Of a stretch of DNA of 64,000 nt, positions 1 to 10,647 are shown in pieces (position 1 is the first letter of the stretch; each line of letters opens with the position of its first letter). The DNA lies in NCBI GenBank assembly GCA_014281115.1, contig JACONQ010000005.1, positions 2,170,001 to 2,234,000 of the forward strand. Direction: 5' to 3'. The position numbers were made by a program, and so were the translations under genes. The notes below the pieces were generated by a model. The model saw nothing but the letters and a program-made list of their open reading frames with translations. It had not been told where the DNA came from and made no database searches. The stretch comes from Laburnicola sp. R22_1 (lineage: Eukaryota > Ascomycota > Dothideomycetes > Pleosporales > Didymosphaeriaceae).

Positions 1-1734
1 TATACGAGGTTTTTTAAACACCCAGCATGCTTAAGATATATTCCAGAAAGAGAGGTCTTTAATCTATTTAAGCTTGAAGGCTGCCCGCTTCTCCATCGTT
101 TCAAAGTAGAGCTGTTTTAGAGTCTCCTGCCATGGCAAAGACGCTTAATCATTTGGAATCAGGTCGACAGGAGGACATCAATTCCTTTTAGACATGGACG
201 CTCCATAGCAGAGAATTGGGCGGGTTTGTATGCCTTTTTAATACCCAGCACGCTTGGGACGTATTCTAGAGAGAGAGCTTGAGGCCTTTACTCAATTTGA
301 GACCCCAGGCTACCTAAGGTACACAGCAAAGCATCACGGTGATGTGCGGGTTTTTTTAAACACCCACAAGGCTTGAGACGCATTACAGAAAGAGAGGTCT
401 TCACTCCATTTATACCCGCAGGTTGCCCGCCTCCCCATCGCTTTGTCGCGGGTATGTTTTAGGGCGCTCCGCCATCGCAGATGTGACTTATCTTATCACT
501 TCGAACCAATTACACGCAAAAAGGTATCGTCTCCTTTTAGGAACGTAACCTTCCTAGCCAGACATACGGTTGCTCGGCGATGATTTCAAGCGAAGTCTCC
601 CCATTGGAAGAAACCTTCACTCGTTTGAGTCTGCAGACCGGACGACTCCCGCATTATTTTTTCGGATGTGCGTTTTAGTGCGCCCCGGCATCGCACAGCT
701 TTGTGCTGTGTTTGATTGACTGTATGCCGAACAGAGATGACTTTACTCCGTCCAATCTGCAGGCTGCCCGCCTCCCCCATGAATTGCTGTAAATACATTT
801 TAGCTTACCCCACTATCACAAAGGTGTTTGATGATTTTGAACCCAATTTTGAACAGAGAAGCCTTTACTCCATCCAGCCCGCAGGCTGGACAAGTCTCCA
901 GTCCGTCGTGATGTGCATGTTTTAGAGATTCCCGCCATCGAAATTGTATCCGTAGCTTTGAAACAATCCCAAATAGAAAATCCCCCACTCGATTCCATCC
1001 CACAAACTTTAAACCAAGACATCTTCGCTCTCAGTGTACATTTCGCAAGCGCCATGGCAAAGGTGCGACTACCTTTCAACCCCCATGTGGAAAGGTGATA
1101 GGGGTGTTTTTACTCCGCGCACACAGCACAACTCTCCATGAGAATTTCTTCTGCGCGTTTCAGGGCGCCATGGCGAAGGGTGGGATGGGTTTTTTAAACC
1201 CCCACCAGAAAAGGCGTTCAATGTTTCCCTCCGCGCACGCAGCACACATCCCATTGTAGGATTGGACTGCGGTTTTATAGAGACCCATGTGAACTCTCTC
1301 AAGGCCTTTTTACACCAATGCCATACGAACAAAACCGTATATTTTTAAGCGGACAGCGCAGCTTCCCCCACAGCAAAGCCTTCACTGCAATTTAGCGCGC
1401 AGACGGCACACGTCCCCATCAAGCTGCTGTTCGATACTTTTTAGCGCACCATGGCCAGCACGAACACCTCTTTTAAAACCCCATTAGAAAAGGTGTTTAG
1501 CATTTTACTCCGCGCAAGCAGCAAAACTCTCCATCGTTTTGGTTGCCGTTTTATTCAGCACCCGCATAAAGTTTATTGCCCAAGTTTTTAAGACCAGATG
1601 CGCTGCATGCAAACTTGAGCAGTTCGTTTTCTAGGCGGATTGCACAGCATCCTCCACATGTATGTTTTTTATATTTGCTTTGGAAAGTAGAGATAGCACG
1701 CAGAGTGTGGAGAAGAGAAGACAACAGACGCTCG

Positions 1735-1796
1735 CGGGGTATATATATCCCCACATCTGCCCATCTACGACGGGAGACAACAGACATATCGAGTTG
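1735..1796 (+). repeat. TATATATA-bearing repeat module, copy 1
   Basis: GGGGTATATATATCCCC is followed by CATCTGCCCATCTACGACGG and a GGGAGAC box, then ACAGACATAT. The same order recurs near 2117, 3543 and 3737. The module could act as a TATA-type core promoter, but no gene follows it here. Confidence 0.55.
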
Positions 1797-2116
1797 CACG
1801 TAAGCACAGCCAGCTACAACAACCCTCCAACCCCAACCGGAAACGTTGTTTACTTCTCCCTCCGCGCAAGCAGCACACCTCCCTCCCAACCCCATTATTG
1901 CCTTTTCGGCGTTTTTCAGCAGCCGCACGGAGTTATCATCTATTGTTTTATAGCGGAAGACTCCACATGACGTATACGATTGTGGAATTTAAACGCTCCC
2001 TGCAACGCTCCATCATGATGACAGCCTTGTTTTTGATTTTCTTTGTTTGGTTTTACAAAGGATGGTAGGGAGAGGATGGGCTGTGGAGGAGAGGCTGGAG
2101 ATGATGGATGTACGGT

Positions 2117-2176
2117 GGGGGGGATATGTATCTGCGTCTGCTTATGTACGATGGATGGGAGACGAACAGACATATA
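2117..2176 (+). repeat. TATATATA-bearing repeat module, copy 2 (diverged)
   Basis: The TATA part is eroded to GGGGATATGTAT, but the CTGC..TATGTACGATGG, GGGAGAC and ACAGACATAT parts are kept in the same order as copy 1. A GTGAGGGGCGT box follows about 35 bp later, as it also does after copy 4. Confidence 0.5.
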
Positions 2177-2207
2177 TTAAGTTCTATGTATGTTTTCGTC
2201 CTAAGGG

Positions 2208-3310
2208 GTGAGGGGCGTCGTAGCAGTACTACCCCAGTTCGTACTTGAATCCCATAGTCTACTCTACTTTCGCGAAGTCCGATCCCATATAATGTCCGGC
2301 TCAAATTTTAGACTAGCTAAGCCGCATACAAGAACAAGGGCATCTTTTACGCGCTGCAAAGATCACTCCATAATGTCGTTTTGCGCGTTTTTGGAAAGGA
2401 GAGTGAAGGCGTAGTACTAGTAAGTACTTAAACCTATACTTTCCCGCTCGATTTTTTTACACCAGCTAAGCCGCATATCCAAGGATGAGAGCACTTTGTG
2501 GCGGGCTGCATAGCTCATTCCATGCAGCTTTTTGCGAATGTTTGGAAAGTAGAGAAAAGGCGTAGTACTCGTTAGTACTTAGACCTTTGTCCACTTTCGC
2601 CCCAGCCCCATACAGTTCACAAATCATATCTTCAAACTAGCTCAGGCGCATGTAAAAGCAATGCTATCCTTTACGCGCGCTGCACAGCTCACTCCATGAG
2701 ATTTTTTTTTTCGTTTTTAGAAAATAGAGACAGCAGGCTGTGCAGAAGAGACAGGCGTAGTTGTACACTTGGACCTATATCCTACTTCCGCGAGCTCCCA
2801 TGCAGTTTCTAGCTTGAATTTTTTACACACCATCTGCGCTGCATACAAGAACCCCAGTTTATTTTCAAGCAGGCTGCACAACCTCCCCCATGGCTCATAT
2901 CTCTCTCTGTTTTGGAAAGTAGAATAGTATAGCGTACAGGAGAGACAGGCGTAGTTGTACTCCTCAGTACTTAGACCCATGCTCTACTTTCTTAAGCTTC
3001 CATGCAATTTCTTCCTCGAATGTTTTACACTAACTGAGCGGCATGCAAGGACAACAGTATCTTTTTAGGCGAGCTAGACAGCTTCCTCCATACAGTCGTA
3101 TGCATTGTTTTTGGAAAGTAGAGGTAGTAGGGCTTGCAGAAGACGCAGGCGTAGTTGTACTCCCTTTCGCCCCAGCCGCATCAAATGCTTCCTTGATAAT
3201 TTTAACACAATCTGCGCTGCACATAAGCACCACGTTATCTTTTAAGGCGGGCTGGATAGCTCACACTCCATGCGGTCCTCTTCTCTTTTGTTTTAGAAAG
3301 TAGAGAGAAC
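2208..3310. repeat. Six-unit sub-block of the tandem tract (150-200 bp period)
   Basis: Units are anchored by TTGGAAAGTAGAG near 2391, 2540, 2709, 2911, 3111 and 3291, so the spacings are about 149, 169, 202, 200 and 180 bp. Each unit then carries GGCGTAGTNGTACT, a short AGTACTTAGACC box, a pyrimidine-rich stretch, and a GCTGCACAGCTCACTCCATG-like core. This is the best-preserved part of the tract. Confidence 0.75.
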
Positions 3311-3540
3311 AAGCAGTGTGTAAAGAATAAAGCCAACAAGACAGAACAACCAAGTACATATACACCTCAGATCGGCTCACGCGCGACAAGAGACATGTGT
3401 AGTTGCTTGCGAGCTTGTTGTTTTGGGCGCACGGCACAGCTCTCCGACCAGCCATGCACAGTGGACCTCACTTGTTTCTTTTTAAGCACGACAAGGCGCG
3501 GAATTGATGTGAGGAAGAGATGTGCTGGCGAGGAGAGGAA

Positions 3541-3600
3541 GGGCGGGGTATATATATTTCTTCATCTGCACATGCGCGACGAGAAGCATAGGTACATGAA
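3541..3600 (+). repeat. TATATATA-bearing repeat module, copy 3
   Basis: GGCGGGGTATATATAT is followed by TTCTTCATCTGCACATGCG and CGACGAGAAG. A GCACGGCACAGCTCTCC core lies directly downstream near 3617. Confidence 0.55.
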
Positions 3601-3734
3601 GTGCGAGCTTGGTGTTTTGAGCGCACGGCACAGCTCTCCGACCAGCCACTCATAGTTTTTCGCGTTTGTTATTTTTAAGCGCAATAAGGAGCGGAATTAA
3701 TGTGAGGAAGTGGCGTGCTAGGGAGGAGAGGATG

Positions 3735-3796
3735 GGCGGGGTATATATATTCCTTCATCTGCTCATGTATGATGGGAGACGTAGGTAGGTAAAAGA
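3735..3796 (+). repeat. TATATATA-bearing repeat module, copy 4
   Basis: GGCGGGGTATATATATTCC is followed by TTCATCTGCTCATGTATGATGG and GGGAGACGTAGG (each part read separately). GTGAGGGGCGTATAGTACTT follows near 3821 and marks the end of the tandem tract. Confidence 0.55.
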
Positions 3797-4070
3797 AGTT
3801 TCACGTGGTTGCGCCATTGAAGTGTGAGGGGCGTATAGTACTTGATGACTTACGCCAAAGTTCCTAGGCTGACATTGCAGCAATCCCATCCTCTATCGGC
3901 AATATCCAGCCAAGACCCTGTATCAAAAGCAGCACCCAGCCCACCGTTGCTCCATCCCGCTCGCATGCAAGCGATGACTCCATCCGCAAACGCCGCCTCC
4001 CCATACGCCCCAAGACGTCAGACTCCACCCAGCGCCCGACTCAAAGACCCGACCTGAACGCCGAAACCAG

Positions 4071-4091
4071 AAAGAGAGAGAGAGAGAGAAA
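4071..4091 (+). repeat. (AG)n microsatellite
   Basis: A run of about ten AG dinucleotides lies just downstream of the 3' end of the hypothetical gene that follows on the minus strand. Confidence 0.9.
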
Positions 4092-4136
4092 TACTCACAT
4101 CCTTGAAACAGGCCCCTCGATCCTTCATGTGGCGGT

Positions 4137-4841
4137 CTAGCGGAGCACCTTGACCTCGTGGCGATTGCCGCAGATATCGCACTTGAAGCCGAAGCCGGTG
4201 ACTTCGTGCTTGCCGACGCGGCTCGGAGCCTGGTAGTCCTCTTCGAGCATCTGGAACACACAGCAGGCGTCGTCGTCCTCCAGATTGTATGTCTGCCTGT
4301 GGAGCTTCTTCGCGCGTTCAAAAGTCTGGCTGAGGCGCAAGTCTTTGGTCGATTTGATGCTGCGAGCGAGGACCGTTGGGACGGTCTCGCATATCTCCTC
4401 GACGAAGTCTTTGCTGGCGTCCCTCGTGATGGGCCGGTCCGTCCGTTGGAGCAGACGTACGGGAACGAGCGAGTGGTTGTTGGTGGAGAGGCAGCTGTCC
4501 TCGGGGGCTGACTCTTGATTAATCGGCTCGATGGGGTGGGTTGAGAGTGCGACGGGCTTATACTTACTGATGACTTCAGACATGTCAACCCAGATGATGG
4601 GACGTATACCCAGTTCGTGGAGTGCTTTGCGCTTGAAGACCGTGGTGAGTGCGCCGTCTAGCTCGGCCTCGTACCGTTGAACAGCCGCGTAGCTTCCAGA
4701 GACGAGAAGATGGTCGCTCGCGTTCTGGTGGATGATCTTGTCGGCCTGACCGAGTTGGTCGATGATGCCCCTGGCGATGGCCTTGGCGAGGACGTCGATC
4801 AGGTGAAGTGTCTCGGCCGGGAGATCTGCGCGGGGTTCCAT
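4137..4841 (-). CDS. Hypothetical protein, 234 aa
   Basis: I do not recognise this protein. The frame is open from 5024, but I place the start at the ATG at 4841, which begins MEPRADLPAETLHLIDVL. The 61 residues before it are low-complexity Arg/Pro/Thr-rich and look like 5' UTR. The N-terminal third is helical (DVLAKAIARGIIDQLGQADK) and is followed by a mixed segment with GIRPIIWVDMSEV. The middle is a Ser/Pro/Asn-rich linker. The C-terminal third is charged (ERAKKLHRQTYNLEDDD) and ends in FKCDICGNRHEVKVL, a single CxxC that might be half of a small metal site. There is no signal peptide or membrane segment. It sits alone at the edge of the tandem-repeat tract. The base composition and absence of stops suggest a real gene; the function is unknown. 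Confidence 0.6.
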   Translation of the reverse strand: MEPRADLPAETLHLIDVLAKAIARGIIDQLGQADKIIHQNASDHLLVSGSYAAVQRYEAELDGALTTVFKRKALHELGIRPIIWVDMSEVISKYKPVALSTHPIEPINQESAPEDSCLSTNNHSLVPVRLLQRTDRPITRDASKDFVEEICETVPTVLARSIKSTKDLRLSQTFERAKKLHRQTYNLEDDDACCVFQMLEEDYQAPSRVGKHEVTGFGFKCDICGNRHEVKVLR

Positions 4842-5741
4842 TGTTCTGATCGAGGCTGTTGGCCGATGATAGCAGTGGGTGGTTGTGTTGGGGTTGAGAA
4901 GTGGGCGGGGTAAACAGTCAAGGACGGTTGTATACAAGGCGCGGTTGTGCCCATCGGGAGTGAATCGTGTCATATTTGGTGCTCGTTGCCTCCTTGGCGC
5001 GGCAGTGATTCTGACAGTGTTCAAATTGGCGTCAAATTAAAATTAGTAGGGTGCTCACCGCTGTGAAAGACGGCCCGGGGCCGATCTGATGTGAGGGAAA
5101 GAGCTTCTGTATCGTGGCGTGACATAGTTCGGCTGCTCTTTCCACCCAGGACCTCATACAGAACTAGGACAAAGTCTTGATGCTGTATTACCATGGAATA
5201 GGCCATGCAAAAGTCGAATGTACTCAGCCTGTCTCCAGCAGGTATGGTAGGCGTCGCTGTGAATGAAGGTCGAGTGAAAGATATCCATCAGTGACCCGCG
5301 AGCTCTTTCCCCAGAATCCCACAAGCGCGGAGATGCCACACCGCTCCTCCGGGACGCTATTGCTCCATGCGTTGCAGCCTAAGCCTCGTGACGTAGCGTC
5401 GTACGACTCCGTAAGTCCGACGGTGATATCGCGAAAGGAAGGCAGGAACGATACAGCCAGCCGTGATGCGTGAGCTCATATGCCGAATCAGGCTTGGTTG
5501 ATGGCGACCTCACGATTGTAGTCTTCTGCAAACCAATACATCGCGGCCCCAGGCACAATAGTTGTGACGAAAACACCAGTGCGTCAGATGTAGTGGTAAA
5601 GAGGGAAGAAAAACCCCAAAACAACATAGCAGCATTGGCATTACGACTACAGAAACTAGCTACCCAAGACAAGGGAAAGAGATACCACGGCGTCCCCAAA
5701 CTCCCGTCTCCGAAGAAAGATATAGATCGTTATCATCATCA
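4842..5741. other. Intergenic stretch, no gene seen
   Basis: This is about 900 bp between the start of the hypothetical gene and the stop of the secreted repeat protein. Several short open frames exist on both strands, but none has family features or splice structure that I can support. Confidence 0.5.
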
Positions 5742-7035
5742 TCAATTTTTCAAACGCCCCATTCCAGGCTTAGCAGAGGTTGTCGAGATCTGTCTCTTCT
5801 GTAGAGGAAGAGTGTTGTTGAGAACGGGCACCGGCACCGGAAAATCAACAGGCGGCACAGCCAGGCCCGGAATCAGAGTCTGGCCCTTGTCCAAGATGTA
5901 CAGGATAGCCTGGAGGACAGTGGTGCCCCAGTCGATGACTGGGTCGAGGGGGTTATCCGAGTCGTCGTCTCCGGTGCTGTGAAGTGGGGGCAGCAAAGAG
6001 TCTAGGTCGGGAAGCGAAAGCTTGAGAGGCTTGGGAAGAGGGATAGTTGGCAGCTCAACCTTGGGCACAGGCGGGATTGACAGGTTATCCAAGCCCAGAA
6101 GTTTTGGTAAAGCTGGGGTGCTCCATCGTCCGGAAGAGGGAGCTTGGGGAGAGGAAGATTTGGCAGCTCAACATTAGACACAGGTGGGATTGACAGATCA
6201 TCCAAGCCCAGAAGTTTTGGTAAAGCTAGGAGTGCTCCATCGTCCGGAAGAGGGAGCTTAGGGAGAGGAAGATTTAGCAGCTCAACCTTGGGCACAGGCG
6301 GGATTGACAGATCATCCAAGCCCGGAAGCTCTGGGACAGGTGGAAGAGGCAAATCACCCAAGCTCGGAAGATTTGGGACAGGTGGAAGAGACACATCATC
6401 CAGACCCGGAAGCTTCGGCAAAGTAGGAGCAGGCAGACTGGGCAGCGGCAGACGCAAGCTATCCGCCACAGGAAGTTTAGGCAAGCCAGAAGAGAGATTG
6501 GGAATCGTCAACGGGACTGATGCAACATCAATGGGTGCCGGGGACGGGAGAGTAAGACCTATGTCGGCGAAGTAATGTCAGCAAAAATACAAACGAACTG
6601 CGGAGACGAGCGACAACTAACAACCAATAGCACATATTTACAAGAATGCACAAGCGGCCAATGAAGGCGTGAAGTGCACGGGTTTTACAGATTCGAAATT
6701 TTCGAGAGTTTTGGAAGAGATACAATATATAAAATACCACTTACCCGCAGGCGGGAGAGAGGGGGGAGTGCAGGGGGACCCGGAAGCGGGATGCCAGGGA
6801 TAGCAGGTTTCGCAATGGAAATGTCAGCTCCGAGACTAGCAGAGGCAGGTCCAAGAGCTGAATAACGATGAGTTCAAAATACTTTTGATTGCTTAAAGGA
6901 TCACGTACCAATGTTGGTCGCAGTTCCCACAGCTAAGGTGGGCGGCAAGGCCAGGCCAGGAACCTGAGGCAGTACGGCAGCGTTGGCTCCGGCACAGAAG
7001 GCCAGGATTGCCACAGCCTTTACATGGTCCATCAT
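5742..7035 (-). pseudogene. Secreted Pro/Leu-rich tandem-repeat protein, frame-disrupted
   Basis: Exon 1 (7035-6909) starts ATGATGGACCAT and encodes a clear signal peptide (MMDHVKAVAILAFCAGANA) with cleavage expected after ANA. A GTACGT donor and a TTCAG acceptor lead to exon 2 (6857-6745), then a GTAAGT intron to exon 3 (from 6558). Exon 3 is built of LPxLPGLDDxSLPPVP-type repeats, including two copies of a 114-bp (38-aa) unit. Two problems are visible. Exon 2 ends in phase 0 while exon 3 needs phase 1; one more C in the C6 run near 6770 would fix this. The copy near 6106 also lacks one base compared with its partner near 6219, shifting the frame before the C-terminus. The tail contains a possible Kex2 site (LQKR). 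It is likely an extracellular or cell-wall-type protein. The disruptions may be real or homopolymer sequencing errors. Confidence 0.65.
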
Positions 7036-7728
7036 GATGGACGTGACCGTTCACAATGAAGAGCGACTGACAAGATAATAATGAGTGTAAAAAACGAGTG
7101 ACCTCAACGAAGGACTGCCTGGAGAGCGACTACCAGACAGGCTTCAGCGATTCTAAAGACCAACATTGTGAAATGGCGGCGACAAAACGCGTCGCGTTGC
7201 AAGCATTCTTGTCTGAGGGGTGAATGTAAGGATTCTGGGCATTCCGATGTCCCCAGATTCTCGGATATCGGTGCCAAGGATGAAGCTGCCAAGTCACAGG
7301 CCAAACGCCCGAGAGAGAGGAACAGACTTTTGACGGAAACAACAGACAAGACCAAAGAGGTGTTTACATTTTGATGCTCAACTCAAAAAGCCGGAGTGAA
7401 TGTCGCCTCAGACCTCAGTTGCATCGGTAATTAGAGCAACTGTGCTCCAGCACTCGGGAAACAATGCCCGTTCTGAGACATACCACATGATAATTGTTCC
7501 TGTGGGTCTCCCCAAAACATACCAAGCTGCGGGCCGTTGCGCATTCCCTTGCTGTCGTGGCATGGCGAATGACGACAAGCAGGCATCGCCCATGGAGGTG
7601 TGATTGGCCGGGAAGTTCTTTGGCGGTGTGTATAGTCAGATAATGACGGTCAAGACCTGCGTCGTGGGTAGCTGCGGAATGCGTAGGGGCAACAATGCAG
7701 AAGCCTGCATTGAGATGCCCTGGGACGA
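7036..7728. other. Intergenic stretch; likely promoter of the secreted repeat gene
   Basis: About 690 bp lie between the start of the secreted repeat gene and the stop of the SUZ-domain gene. The short frames on both strands show no family features. I see no repeat or RNA gene. Confidence 0.5.
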
Positions 7729-8625
7729 TCACGAAATGCCGGTGCGAGCTCCTCGGGGCGCGAACCCCCTTCCACCCCGGCCCGTTGCTTGCGGCCCACG
7801 AGGCTCACGTATTGGTTTCTCTTGGTTGTTCGGCGTGCTTGGTCGGCTCGAGCTCGCATCGCTTTTCTGAACAAAGATGGACCCTGGCTTCGGCGAGTAG
7901 GCCGGCTCGAACAGCTGTCGCCCGGAGGCAGAAGGCCGAGCCGGGGACTGCTCGCTGCTTGATCGCGGCTGGTTTTCGCGTCCGCCACGCCCTCTGCCCT
8001 TTCCTCTGCCTGACTTGTTCGGAGAGGCTCCACGCGACTCATCCGACGCAGCTGGTGAGCCGAATATCTTCTCGCGGGCCTCTGCATATCTACGCTCCTT
8101 CTCCGCGCGCTCTTTCTGCGCGCGGGCCTTGCGCTCCTCGAATTCGGCCTGGCTCTTCTTCCTCCTCTCTTCCTCGCTGTCGTCCTCGTCGTCCTCTAGG
8201 CTCAGTCCAGCCATGCCGGCCGTGGGTCCTTTTCGTGACAGTACCTGGGGCGGCTTGCGGGCGAGCAGAGTCACAGCGGGCTTGAATGTTGATGGTACGG
8301 GCAAGTTGTCGCGAGCTTCTAGGAATAGCAGGGGCTCGGGGTTCTCTCTTGTACATATTTCGTCAGTTGCTTGCGGGCACGGGCAGGTGCATACCTACGC
8401 GGACTCCCAGATTTGCCGGTTGAACTCGGCATGCTGTGCTCTACGCTCTGCCTTGGACAGCTTCGCCGTGGCAGCGGGTTCGCTGTTCTGATCCGTGTCT
8501 ATTTCTTTCTGCAGCATATGTCAGTGACACGCAGTGGATGCATTCGCCGTCGGAAGACGTACATCGGCGATGGTCTCCCAGTCATCGTCCCAGGCGTCAG
8601 CCAATGCGCTCTTCTTGGGTGGCAT
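7729..8625 (-). CDS. SUZ domain-containing RNA-associated protein, 263 aa
   Basis: Three exons join cleanly: 8625-8563, 8508-8399 and 8347-7729 (792 nt). Introns begin GTACGT and GTAGGT. The start MPPKKSALADAWDDDWETI and the second-exon segment KLSKAERRAQHAEFNRQIW are typical of this fungal family. Residues about 112-157 form a charged helix ending in RRYAEAREKIFG, which matches the SUZ domain. The C-terminus (about 235-263) has REPRGPQATGRGGRGFAPRG, matching the SUZ-C motif. Between them lies an RG/RGG- and Ser/Pro-rich stretch. SUZ and SUZ-C motifs are known from RNA-binding and RNA-granule proteins. A role in mRNA metabolism is inferred from the family. There is no signal peptide or membrane segment. 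It is divergent to the small hypothetical gene that starts at 8879, with 253 bp between the start codons. Confidence 0.85.
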
Positions 8626-8878
8626 AGTAGCAATAACAGTATCCTGGGACTGTGGGGGGAGAGAATAGAGAAGATGCAAGTGATGTCTTCCACAGTCAAC
8701 GTGAGGGGCAGTCAATGCCGGGACCCATGGACGGCCCCGGCCAACTCGTAGCTAGCTCCTCGCTTGTATCCGCAGCCTCCACTGCTGCCTCGCCTCGTCA
8801 TTGTTTGCGCCAGCCCTGCGGTCCTTTCACCAGAGCAACACGCCAGGGAGCCTTCAAAGCAAATCCCCGTCTGCCACC
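8626..8878. promoter_or_regulatory. Shared divergent promoter region
   Basis: The 253 bp between the start codons of the SUZ gene (-) and the small hypothetical gene (+) must hold both promoters. I see no clear TATA box or palindrome, so only the position supports this call. Confidence 0.4.
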
Positions 8879-9496
8879 ATGTCAGGTAACGCCCCCGCCC
8901 TCGAACTCCACCCCACGCCTCCACCATTCGACTGTCTTGCACGATGCACCGCTTCAGTGCCGTCCGCGATCTGGCGAATCTAACACCGCCCCACCACGCA
9001 GATGTCGATGGCGACTCCACGATGCACTCGTCGCCCGAGCTGGGGGTCGACGACGAGATGTTTCCCGGCGAAGGCCCGTCCACGCCGCGCAACGCCGCCA
9101 GCTACACCCTCGACCCCGCCTCCGACCTCTCCCCGCCAAACTCCCAAGGTCGACCCCAAGAGGACAGCAGCTTGTCTGCGCTCGCCGGCGCGCCTTCGAT
9201 GATCAATGCCAACGGCAAACGTACACACCCCTCAGCTGCAGCGGCCGCCGGTCCTGGTGCCGCTGATGACAAGTCGGGCCCTGTCCACACGGATCCCGCG
9301 ACCGGCTATCAGTGGTCCAAGACAGAAGATCAGCCTGGACACGAGTGGAAGAATAGCCGCGCCAGGGAAGAAGAGTCGAGGGCCCTGGAAACGATTGTGG
9401 ATAGGAACCTTCAGATCAGGAGTAAGGTGTCTGTGGAATATTCACGATGATATGTTAACACGGCCAGCTCGCTATGGAGACCCGCTCAAGCGCTGA
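8879..9496 (+). CDS. Hypothetical protein, 151 aa, three exons
   Basis: Exons 8879-8885, 9002-9421 and 9468-9496 give 456 nt in one frame. The first exon is only ATG-TCA-G, followed by GTAACG; the acceptor CACGCAG joins to give MSDVDGDSTMHSSPELGVDD. The last intron is 46 bp (GTAAGG, branch-like GTTAAC, acceptor CCAG) and yields a C-terminus of RYGDPLKR. Without that intron the frame would end in an unrelated VSVEYSR. The protein is acidic and Pro/Ser-rich at the N-terminus, with a low-complexity AAAAAG segment. The conserved-looking part is C-terminal: YQWSKTEDQPGHEWKNSRAREEE, then a helix with ALETIVDRNLQIR. No signal peptide or domain is recognised. The tight splice fit suggests a true gene, perhaps nuclear; the function is unknown. 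Confidence 0.65.
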
Positions 9497-9852
9497 GACG
9501 GAAGGGACGGGACACTGCTAGAATTTGCAGGCATAGGAAGGACGGTATGGACCAGGCCGCGTTGGTATGGCTATGGCTCGGAGCGGCTACGGTATAAGGA
9601 GCAAACAGCACTGGAGCTCCTATAGAGGGCGTTGCGTAGAGCAGTACAAGCAGGGCTACTAGGTACCCGCAAGCTCGGTGGGAAACATGCTGCAGCTTGA
9701 ATTCCTCAGAAGATGCTATATCCAGCAACCGCTTTCTTTTGATTCAACCCGTGCCCCATAACTCGTGGGATATTGTGACCTATACCGAACGCCAGCAAAC
9801 ACCAGCCCATGCATAATCGCTGATCAACGACAGCGAAGCGCCCACTTTTCCC
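9497..9852. other. Intergenic, converging 3' ends
   Basis: 356 bp separate the stop of the small hypothetical gene from the stop of dpb4. I see no coding, repeat or RNA feature. Confidence 0.5.
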
Positions 9853-10647
9853 TCAGTCGCTCTCATCTCCATCTCCCATCTCATCGTCTGATTGCTCGTT
9901 CTCCCTCTCTTCAAGCGGGTCCTCTTCTAACCCTTCCTCGGGCGGGTCCTCGTCCACCTCGTCGTCTTCCACGTCATCATCATCCTGCTCCGCATCTTCC
10001 ACCGTCTCATCCACATTGTCGTCATCGTCGTCCGAGCCCGCATGCTCTCCGTTTGCCATGCTTGACCTCCGTGCCCTCTTCGCCGGCGGCGAGTTATCGT
10101 CGTCATCGCCATTCGCAGGCTTGTCCTTAGCCGCCTTCTTCTCCTCGCGCACCTTTTTACGATACGTATTACGTTTGTCGGCCTGTATTGACGTGAATTT
10201 TTGGACTTCGGCTTCGACGCGGGTGATCATGGACTCGAATTCTAGCTCCTGCAGGGCGTCGAAGACATCTTTGGGCATAACCGTCTTCTTGCCGCTGCGC
10301 GCGGCATGTTCGGCGGCCCTGAGACATGGTCAGTTCAAAATGTCGCATGACCCCAGGCTGCGGTCGCGTACGTTGAGGTAAGGTAGTTGACGAAGACGGT
10401 TGCGCCTTTGGACATGGCGAGCAAAGCATCTTTCTGTATCTGCGTATTCGGCGGGAGCACGCCCTTTGCCAGGCGCTGCACTATCGACTTGGGCAGGTTG
10501 AGGTCCTGGTGCAGCTCAGCATTTTTGCGAGGCTTGCGGAGCGCGGGCGCATACTTCTACGCCGAGACCATCGTCCTTTTCTTTCGCGGAGGGTTTGGGG
10601 CCCTCGTCGTTGGACGCGGCCGACACATTACTCTTCCTCGGGGCCAT
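9853..10647 (-). CDS. dpb4: DNA polymerase epsilon histone-fold subunit (Dpb4/POLE3-like), 233 aa
   Basis: Exons 10647-10555, 10514-10372 and 10318-9853 total 702 nt. The first intron is very short (40 nt, GTATGC to GCTGAG); without it the frame stops at once. Residues about 32-110 form a histone fold: LNLPKSIVQRLAKGVLPPN, then AMSKGATVFVNYLTSTAAEHA across the second splice, then KKTVMPKDVFDALQELEFE. This order is characteristic of Dpb4/POLE3. Known family members pair with Dpb3/POLE4 in the polymerase epsilon holoenzyme at replication forks and also occur in chromatin-remodelling complexes. From about residue 140 the protein has a basic KRARRSS patch and a long Asp/Glu tail to the C-terminus, as is common for fungal members. 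The start MAPRKSNVSAAS is chosen because the frame has no better upstream Met. Confidence 0.88.

Larger units (their letters stand above)
1..3840. repeat. Degenerate tandem-repeat tract, about 110-200 bp per unit
   Basis: The whole stretch is built from diverged copies of one unit and has no convincing coding region. Recurrent cores are a T-run followed by AAACACCCA (near 12, 233, 349, 1188), GGCTGCCCGCCTCCCCAT (near 81, 416, 760), a GCGCA-n-GCAGCACA core before CTCCAT (near 1117, 1231, 1507, 1865), and GCACGGCACAGCTCTCCGACCAGCCA (near 3425 and 3617, split by one internal base count). Spacing is irregular, so this is an old eroded array and not a young satellite. It continues past the left edge. 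It is not AT-rich like the RIP-damaged blocks further right. I recognise no transposon proteins in it; a subtelomeric-like or centromere-like role is only a guess. Confidence 0.75.

Noticed and set aside
5470..5982. 170-codon frame on the plus strand
   Set aside because: It lies antisense to the repeat part of the secreted protein gene and has no family features; the periodic codons of the repeat keep it open.
6144..6575. 143-codon Gly/Arg/Ser-rich frame on the plus strand
   Set aside because: It is the antisense shadow of the Pro/Leu repeats of the secreted protein.
8652..9266. 204-codon plus-strand frame
   Set aside because: It overlaps the spliced small hypothetical gene in another frame, and its Arg/Pro/Ser-rich composition looks like GC-rich noise.
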